A stretch of DNA of 39,578 nt from Blastococcus sp. GTDB lineage: Bacteria > Actinomycetota > Actinomycetes > Mycobacteriales > Geodermatophilaceae. Below, in pieces: positions 34,905 through 39,578 of this stretch (position 1 is the stretch's first letter; each line of letters begins with the position of its first letter). Location of the stretch: the NCBI GenBank assembly GCA_025965795.1, contig JAOPWH010000117.1, positions 1 through 39,578 on the forward strand, in the 5' to 3' direction. Under the pieces are notes generated by a model. That model saw nothing but the letters and a program-made list of their open reading frames with translations. It did no database searches and had not been told where the DNA came from. The position numbers were made by a program, and so were the translations under genes.

Positions 34905-34948
34905 CGATGGATCAGGGGATGGCGGACGATGGATCAGGGGATGGCGGA
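34905..34948. repeat. Two exact tandem copies of a 22-bp unit
   Basis: Positions 34905-34926 and 34927-34948 are identical and adjacent, lying between the TetR stop and the MFS start. It may be a recent slippage duplication; no function is evident. Confidence 0.85.
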
Positions 34949-34956
34949 CGACGACG

Positions 34957-35556
34957 TCAGTGCGGCGGAGCGGGCAGACCGGCGGCCAGCACGTCCCAGG
35001 CGTCGTCGACGAGGGCCGGGAGCGACGCGGTGAAGTCGGTGGACAGCCAGCGGTGCAGGGCGGTGCGCATCGCGCAGGCCTGCACCGCCGCCAGCAGCGT
35101 CGGATAGACGTCCGTCCCGACCCGGGTTCCGGTCCGTGCGGCGATCGCCTCGGCGAGCACCCGCTCGGACTCACCGAACGCGGCAGCCAGTCGCCCGATC
35201 AGGCCCGGGTGCGCGTCGATCACCTTCATGCGCAGCGGCCACAGGTCGAGGTCCTGGGCCATTTCCTCGGCCTGGTCGTGGTGGACGGCGCGGATGGCCG
35301 CGACGGGCGTCTCCGAGGCAGGCCGGTTGGCGAAGGCCTCGGCGAGCTGTCGTGGCGCCGACGGGTCGAGGCCGACGACCGCGTCGTCCTTGGTCGGGAA
35401 GTAGTTGAAGAACGTGCGCGCGGAGACGTCTGCGCGCTCGGCGATGTCGTCGACGGACACGCGGTCGAGGCCCCGCTCGGCCACCAGCTGCAGGGCGGCC
35501 TGGTGCAGGGCGAGTCGGGTCGCCCGCTTCTTGCGCTCGCGGAGTCCGGACGTCAC
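34957..35556 (-). CDS. TetR-family transcriptional regulator
   Basis: A 199-residue TetR repressor. The helix-turn-helix lies at about residues 32-58 (VSVDDIAERADVSARTFFNY, then FPTKDD), followed by a helical ligand-binding domain. A much longer open frame runs upstream to 37098 but has no protein-like content; the GTG at 35556 is the start, with a promoter whose -10 ends 6 bases before it, so the message may be leaderless. A palindrome sits between the -35 and -10 boxes. The DHA2 exporter follows 111 bp downstream of the stop on the same strand and is the likely target. The ligand is unknown. Confidence 0.92.
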   Translation of the reverse strand: MTSGLRERKKRATRLALHQAALQLVAERGLDRVSVDDIAERADVSARTFFNYFPTKDDAVVGLDPSAPRQLAEAFANRPASETPVAAIRAVHHDQAEEMAQDLDLWPLRMKVIDAHPGLIGRLAAAFGESERVLAEAIAARTGTRVGTDVYPTLLAAVQACAMRTALHRWLSTDFTASLPALVDDAWDVLAAGLPAPPH

Positions 35557-35562
35557 GCCGCT

Positions 35563-35591
35563 AGTATGCCGAATGTTGCACTCGCTGCAAA
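35563..35591 (-). promoter_or_regulatory. tetR promoter
   Basis: Read on the minus strand, TTTGCA (35591-35586) and CATACT (35568-35563) are 17 bases apart, and CATACT ends 6 bases before the GTG at 35556. The region lies at the end of the upstream monooxygenase gene. Confidence 0.5.
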
Positions 35592-35603
35592 CTTTCAGTT
35601 TGC
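35576..35603. promoter_or_regulatory. TetR operator candidate: two overlapping inverted repeats
   Basis: TTGCA-CTCGC-TGCAA (35576-35590) lies between and over the tetR -35 and -10 boxes. A second perfect repeat, GCAAACT-TTC-AGTTTGC (35587-35603), shares its inner arm and includes the stop codon of the flavin monooxygenase gene. Either or both could bind the TetR dimer and shut off its own promoter. Confidence 0.55.
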
Positions 35604-36770
35604 GCACGGCGTGTCGTCTCGGGCTCTCCGTCCTGGTCGGTCGCGGCGGAGCTCGCGGGCGATCGCCCGGGCCGCGGATCTCGCGTCGAGGTTGATCTGC
35701 AGCAGCAGGCCCTTGAGCGGGGCCGACAGGCCGACGAAACGCAGTCCCGGCGCGCCGGGAGACGTCCGCCCGCCGTGGACCCGCGGCCGCCCCCGCTCGT
35801 CGAGCACACCCAGGTGGCCGACCACCGGTAGGAGGGCCGGTGCGTACCCGATGGCCGCGATCACCACGTCGGGCTGCAGTCGGGTCCCGTCGGCGAGAAT
35901 CACCTCGCGCCCGTCGATCCCTTCCACCGCGGCGACCGGCGTCACCCGGCCGGCCTTGAGCTGCTCGACCAGGCCGACGTCGATGGTCGGCGTCGTTCCT
36001 GTGGCCCGTTGCTGCGCGACGACACCCTGCGGCGCGGCGGGCAGGCCGTAGCGGGTCAGGTCGCCGACGAATCGGCGCTGCAGCACCCGGTTCAGCGGAT
36101 CGGCCAGCCAGGCGGGGGAGTAGTCGAGGGAGATCCCGAGCAGGGCGATCGGCACCGGGCCGAGCTGCCGGGGGATGACGTTGGGCGGTGTCCGGACCGC
36201 CAGCCGCACGCTGCGCGCCCCTCCGGCAGCCAGGTCGGCGGCGATCTCGGCGCCGGTGTTGCCCGCCCCGACGACGAGGACGTCCTTGTCCCGATAGGGA
36301 TCGGGGTTGGCGTAGGCGGAGGCGTGCAGGAGCTCGCCGGCGAAGGAGTCCGCCCCGGGCCAGGCGGGCGGCAGCGGGTCGGAGTTGAACCCGGACGCGA
36401 GGACCACCTGCCGGGCGCGCAGGTCGCCGTCGTCGGTCTGCGCCGTCCAGCCGTCGTCCTCCCGATCGAGCCGGCGGACGACGGTGCCGAACCTCGGCTC
36501 GATGCCGGAGTGGCCGGCGTAGTCGCGGAGGTACCGCACGACGTCGTCCCGGGCCACCCACTGTCCGAAGCTCTTGGGGATGAGCATGCCGGGCAGCCCG
36601 GACTGCATGCGGGGGGTGTGCAGGTGCAGGCGGTCGTACCGGCCGCGCCAGGAGTCGCCGACAGCCGAGCCGCGGTCCACGACGAGCGCCTCGACGCCCC
36701 GCCGGCGCAGCGTCGCCGCCGTCGCCAGGCCCGCGGGCCCGGCCCCCACCACCAGCACCTGCGCGTCCAT
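35595..36770 (-). CDS. Flavin-containing monooxygenase-like NAD(P)/FAD oxidoreductase
   Basis: A 391-residue protein with two Rossmann motifs: GAGPAG at 9-14 for FAD and GAGNTG at 168-173 for NADPH. The FMO fingerprint F-x-G-x3-H-x3-Y is present as FAGELLHASAY (143-153). It would oxygenate a nucleophilic or ketone substrate, as FMO, YUCCA-like or Baeyer-Villiger enzymes do. The ATG at 36770 has a strong AGGAGG 5 bases upstream; the longer frame to 36896 is rejected. It follows the S-I-G-S repeat gene after 17 bp and may be cotranscribed with it. Its stop codon lies inside a palindrome upstream of tetR. The substrate is unknown. Confidence 0.9.
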   Translation of the reverse strand: MDAQVLVVGAGPAGLATAATLRRRGVEALVVDRGSAVGDSWRGRYDRLHLHTPRMQSGLPGMLIPKSFGQWVARDDVVRYLRDYAGHSGIEPRFGTVVRRLDREDDGWTAQTDDGDLRARQVVLASGFNSDPLPPAWPGADSFAGELLHASAYANPDPYRDKDVLVVGAGNTGAEIAADLAAGGARSVRLAVRTPPNVIPRQLGPVPIALLGISLDYSPAWLADPLNRVLQRRFVGDLTRYGLPAAPQGVVAQQRATGTTPTIDVGLVEQLKAGRVTPVAAVEGIDGREVILADGTRLQPDVVIAAIGYAPALLPVVGHLGVLDERGRPRVHGGRTSPGAPGLRFVGLSAPLKGLLLQINLDARSAARAIARELRRDRPGRRARDDTPCAN

Positions 36771-36787
36771 ACCGCCTCCTCGGGCGC

Positions 36788-37090
36788 TCACCCTGCCGGG
36801 AGGACGCCCTGGGCACCAGCTCGGGAAGCGAGGACGCCGCGGCGGGACCGCTCGGAGAGGACCGAGCCGCGGGACAGCCAGGACAGGAGCGACCACGCCG
36901 ACAACGCCGATCCGAGCGAGAGCACCGAGCCGAACGCGGCGATGCTGCCGATCGACAGGGCGGACCCGATGCTGCCGATCGACAGGGCCGACCCGACGCT
37001 GCCGATCGAGAGCACGGAGCCGCGGGAGCCGATGCAGAGCACCGAGTCCGTCGACCAGAGGGAGAGCCGGGAGGTGCCGTCGGGAGCCAT
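36788..37090 (-). CDS. Small S-x-L-S-I-G-S repeat protein, unknown function
   Basis: A 100-residue protein whose middle consists of nine-residue repeats with consensus S-V/A-L-S-I-G-S-V/I-G, repeated about four times, then looser copies (SVLSLG, SALSAW, SLLSWLSRG, SVLS). The composition is almost only Ser, Gly, Leu, Ile, Val and Ala until an arginine-rich end. I know no function for it; a short beta-solenoid or a small-residue-packed membrane hairpin are both possible. The frame is bounded well, ending 17 bp before the flavin monooxygenase gene. The ATG at 37090 has GGAGGG 13 bases upstream, which is far. An out-of-frame ATG at 37098 is better spaced, but its frame gives only Arg/Pro/Ala-rich shadow sequence. 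Confidence 0.65.
   Translation of the reverse strand: MAPDGTSRLSLWSTDSVLCIGSRGSVLSIGSVGSALSIGSIGSALSIGSIAAFGSVLSLGSALSAWSLLSWLSRGSVLSERSRRGVLASRAGAQGVLPAG
36941..37048. repeat. 27-bp tandem repeats encoding the S-I-G-S units
   Basis: Four consecutive 27-bp units start at 36941, 36968, 36995 and 37022. The first two differ at one base, while the third and fourth are more diverged. They lie in frame in the small repeat protein, so each unit encodes nine residues. Confidence 0.85.
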
Positions 37091-37125
37091 CCCGCCATCG
37101 TGTCCCTCCAGCCGGTGCGAGAGGG

Positions 37126-37154
37126 GCCCCGCCGTCCCGGGGGGACGACGGGGC
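37126..37154 (-). terminator. Hairpin terminator after the fasciclin gene
   Basis: On the minus strand a 13-bp stem (twelve Watson-Crick pairs and one G-U) with a 3-base loop lies 19 bp beyond the fasciclin stop codon. It separates that gene from the repeat-protein gene. There is no T tract. Confidence 0.6.
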
Positions 37155-37173
37155 TCCCGGACGAGCGCCCGGA

Positions 37174-37836
37174 TCACATGGCCGGCGGGGTCAGCACCTG
37201 GTCGATGATGTAGACGGTGGCGTTGGCGGTCTGCACGTTGCCGCAGATCACGCTGGCCTTCGTCGTGCCGAGGACGGTGCCGTCGGCGGCGACGCTGAAG
37301 TCCTCCCCGGAGCCCTCGATCGTCACCTCGTCGCCGGCCAGCGTGGTGTGCGTGCCCGCGAGCTCGTCGGGGGCCAGCCGGCCCTCGATGACGTGGTGCG
37401 TGAGCACCGCGGTGAGCTTCGTCTTGTCGGCGAGCAGCGCCTTGAGGGCGTCGGCCGGGACCGCCTCGAACGCCGGGTTCGCGGGGGCGAGCACGGTGAT
37501 GTCCTGCGCGGTGTTCAGCGAGTCGCCGAGGCCGGCCGCACCCACGGCGGTCACCAGGGTGGAGAGGGCCGGGTTGTTGCTCGCGGCGGTCGCGACCGGG
37601 TCCTGGGCCATGCCGTCGAAGCTGCCCGCTCCGTCGGCGGGAACGGCGGAACAGCCGGCGCCGAAGGGCTCGGTGCCCGACGACGGCATGGCGCTGCTCT
37701 CGCTGGTCGACATGCTGCCGGTGTCGGCCGAGGCGCTCGTGGTGGACGAGTCGCCCGAGCCGCAGGCGCTGAGGGTGATCGCCAGGCTCGAGACGGCGGT
37801 GAGGAGGAGGGCGCGGGTGCGAAGGGTGCTCTTCAC
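37174..37836 (-). CDS. Fasciclin (FAS1) domain lipoprotein, MPT70/MPB83-like
   Basis: A 220-residue secreted lipoprotein. The signal peptide ends in the lipobox ITLSAC with the lipidated Cys at residue 25, followed by a Ser/Thr-rich linker of about 30 residues. A single FAS1 domain spans about residues 75-218, with ITVLAPANPAFEAVP and LTHHVIEGRL as typical segments and YIIDQVLTPP at the end. The GTG at 37836 has AAGGAG 9 bases upstream. FAS1 proteins act in cell-surface adhesion or matrix contacts; the exact role in actinobacteria is unclear. It lies 132 bp downstream of the molybdoprotein gene on the same strand, a pairing that might be functional. Confidence 0.92.
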   Translation of the reverse strand: MKSTLRTRALLLTAVSSLAITLSACGSGDSSTTSASADTGSMSTSESSAMPSSGTEPFGAGCSAVPADGAGSFDGMAQDPVATAASNNPALSTLVTAVGAAGLGDSLNTAQDITVLAPANPAFEAVPADALKALLADKTKLTAVLTHHVIEGRLAPDELAGTHTTLAGDEVTIEGSGEDFSVAADGTVLGTTKASVICGNVQTANATVYIIDQVLTPPAM

Positions 37837-37968
37837 GGGGTGGTGCTCCTTGTCGTGTCCGTGCGACGGCGACGTCGCGGGCGGGAAGTGCGCCGGCCGC
37901 GGGTAGCGGTCGGGAACGCTCCGGCGATCGCCGGAACGGGCTCGGGGGTGCGGCCGTGGGCCGGAAGA

Positions 37969-39578
37969 TCAGCGGGCGGTGACCTGGATCGAGTGCCAGC
38001 CGCTGGCGCCGTCGGGGAACGGATCGGCGCGGTCGTCGGTCTGTACCTCGCCGTCCTTGCTCGTGGCCCGGACGGCGACGGTGTGCGGGCCGGCCCGGAA
38101 GTCGTACGGCAGCACCCATTGCCGCCATACGTCGAGGCCGACCTCCGGCGACAGCTCGGCGTCGGCCCAGTCCTCGTCGTCGACCTTGACCTCGACCCGC
38201 TCGATGCCGCGGGTCTGTGCCCAGGCGACCCCGGCGATCGGGCGCCGGCCGGCGGAGAAGGACCGCAGCGCCGCGGGGGTGTCGATCCGGGAGGCGATCT
38301 TGATCGGCCCCTGCGCGGCCCACTCGCGCTCGACCCAGTACGCGTCGAACGCGTCGTAGGTGGTGGCCTCGATCCGCGTCAGCCACTTGCAGGCCGACAC
38401 GTAGCCGTACAGGCCGGGGATGAGCATCCGCACCGGGAACCCGTGCTCGACCGGCAGCGGCTTCCCGTTCATGCCGAACGCCAGCATCGCGTCCTCGACG
38501 TCGAGCGCCGACTGCGTGGGCGCACCGATGGTCATCCCGTCGACCGAGCGGCAGACCAGCTGGTTGCTGGTGGACCGCACGCCGTTCTCGCGCAGGAACG
38601 CACCCAGCGGAACCCCGATCCACCGGGCCGTACCGGCGAGGCTGCCGCCGACCTCGTTGGAGACACAGGTGATCGTGATGTCCCGCTCGATGATGTCGTT
38701 CCGCTCGAGCAGGTCGGTCAGCGTGTAGGAGCGGGGCGAGTCGAACATGCCGGTGAGCGAGAGCCGGTAGTCCGACGGTCGCACCTGCGGCACGGAGATG
38801 GCGGTGTCGACCCGGTAGAAGTCGCGGTTCGGAGTGACCAGCGGAGTGAGCCCGTCCACCTTGCCCGAGAGATCGGCGCCTCGGGGCAGGGCGGCGGCGG
38901 GGGAGGCAGGCCGGGGGAGGACCAGCTCGTCGCGCGCCGAGGCGACGTCGAACCGGCGCTGGAGGAGACGGCCGCCGCCCCCGGCGGCCGCGGCGACGCC
39001 GACGGCGATCCCACCGGCCACGAAGAACCCGCGCCGGTCCAGGCCGGCGCCCTTGCGGTCACCCGAGCCGAGCACCTCCCGCAGCCGGGAGACCACGCGC
39101 TCGTCGGCGTGCTCCTCGTCGGGCGCCGGCGGCGTGGCGGGGGCCGCTCCGGTCGGAACGGTGAGCGGCGCGATCATCGCGAGCAGGGCGACGATGCCGG
39201 CGATCGCGCCGATCACCGAGGGCAGCCCGTCGAGGATGCCGCCGGCCGGCCGGGTGACGGCGGCGACGAAGCCGACCAGGCCGAACACGGCGATGCCGGC
39301 CGCGCCCGGACGGCGGTCGCGCAGGGCGAGCAGCCCGATCGCCAGCGCGTACAGCGCGATGACGATCAGCATGCCGACGACGAGGGCGATCTTGTCGTTC
39401 GCGCCGAACGTCGTGATCGCGAAGTGCTTGAGCGACTCCGGGGTCAGCGTGATGGCGGCGTCCCCGACCGCGATGACCGGCGACGAGGCAGGACCGACCA
39501 GCCCGGCGACGAGCTCGCCGACGCCCAACGCGACGGCGGCGGCCAGGAGCCCCGCGAGCGCGGCGAGGCCCCGGCGCG
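37969..39578 (-). CDS. Membrane-anchored YedY/sulfite-oxidase-like molybdoprotein (5' end outside window)
   Basis: The frame is open to the right edge, so the start lies outside; 535 residues are visible. The first part has several hydrophobic helices (LAALAGLLAAAVALGVGELV, IALVVGMLIVIALYALAIGL, GIVALLAMIAPL). Then comes DRRGFFVAGGIAVGVAAAA, a twin-arginine-like membrane segment that should place the catalytic domain outside the cytoplasm. The sulfite-oxidase fold carries the molybdenum-ligand Cys in TCVSNEVGGSLAG (codon at 38665-38667) and GYVSACKWLTRIE. An Ig-like C-terminal domain (GPHTVAVRATSKDG) follows. The family reduces or oxidises S- or N-oxides with a molybdopterin cofactor; the substrate is not known. 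A TTG at 39528 is an unlikely start because it would cut a membrane helix. Confidence 0.9.
   Translation of the reverse strand, partial: RRGLAALAGLLAAAVALGVGELVAGLVGPASSPVIAVGDAAITLTPESLKHFAITTFGANDKIALVVGMLIVIALYALAIGLLALRDRRPGAAGIAVFGLVGFVAAVTRPAGGILDGLPSVIGAIAGIVALLAMIAPLTVPTGAAPATPPAPDEEHADERVVSRLREVLGSGDRKGAGLDRRGFFVAGGIAVGVAAAAGGGGRLLQRRFDVASARDELVLPRPASPAAALPRGADLSGKVDGLTPLVTPNRDFYRVDTAISVPQVRPSDYRLSLTGMFDSPRSYTLTDLLERNDIIERDITITCVSNEVGGSLAGTARWIGVPLGAFLRENGVRSTSNQLVCRSVDGMTIGAPTQSALDVEDAMLAFGMNGKPLPVEHGFPVRMLIPGLYGYVSACKWLTRIEATTYDAFDAYWVEREWAAQGPIKIASRIDTPAALRSFSAGRRPIAGVAWAQTRGIERVEVKVDDEDWADAELSPEVGLDVWRQWVLPYDFRAGPHTVAVRATSKDGEVQTDDRADPFPDGASGWHSIQVTAR

Noticed and set aside
34957-37098. 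A 713-codon minus-strand frame ending in the TetR protein
   Set aside because: Only its last 199 codons encode a protein-like sequence. The rest overlaps the flavin monooxygenase and repeat-protein genes in another frame and is low-complexity Arg/Pro/Ala.
36009-37208. Plus-strand frame with repeated acidic DRADP and STEP-like units
   Set aside because: It is the antisense image of the S-I-G-S repeats and of the flavin monooxygenase, with no start or context supporting it.

Overview
The window is very GC-rich DNA from an actinobacterium. High-GC codon use, many GTG starts, leaderless-looking promoters and a DUF222/HNH gene suggest a Geodermatophilaceae-like soil or plant-surface organism; the family placement is inference. 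Most genes sit in tight operons whose start and stop codons overlap as ATGA or GTGA. No rRNA, tRNA, CRISPR array or insertion sequence was seen, and no gene-free gap exceeds 300 bases.

Positions 1-10790, nearly all minus strand, hold a catabolic half. It contains a GH1 beta-glucosidase (cut by the window edge), an FAD aromatic hydroxylase, a DUF3500 protein, a fumarylacetoacetate-hydrolase-family enzyme, an alpha/beta hydrolase, a quercetinase-like monocupin, an MFS exporter, a second alpha/beta hydrolase and an IclR regulator. A DUF222/HNH gene on the plus strand interrupts this run. Positions 11066-26773, plus strand, hold an uptake and deglycosylation half: an Opp/Dpp-type ABC transporter (lipoprotein, permease, permease-ATPase fusion, ATPase), two GH78 alpha-L-rhamnosidases flanking a third alpha/beta hydrolase, a GH43 and a GH3. 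A GH2 beta-glucuronidase follows at 27440-29197, after a DoxX-like membrane protein.

A 15-bp imperfect palindrome (TGCCATTGAGCGGCA or one very close) occurs five times. Each copy lies upstream of an operon of this locus, including the IclR gene itself and the divergent transporter operon. A weaker sixth copy precedes the beta-glucuronidase. This links the two halves into one likely IclR regulon. None of the glycosidases shows a signal peptide, so the simplest reading is import of intact small plant glycosides, removal of rhamnose, xylose or arabinose, glucose and glucuronate in the cytoplasm, then opening of the aromatic aglycone by the cupin, esterase, hydroxylase and FAH-type enzymes. Flavonol glycosides such as rutin-like compounds are the best fit. 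The substrate is inference and DUF3500 has no assigned role.

Positions 29213-33071 form a xylose module: a ROK repressor (XylR-like) divergent from xylA-xylB, with overlapping promoters and a 25-bp operator-like palindrome. The rest is probably unrelated: a DHA2-family MFS exporter with its TetR regulator, a flavin-containing monooxygenase, a small protein built of nine-residue S-x-L-S-I-G-S repeats, a fasciclin-domain lipoprotein, and a membrane-anchored YedY/sulfite-oxidase-like molybdoprotein that runs off the right edge.
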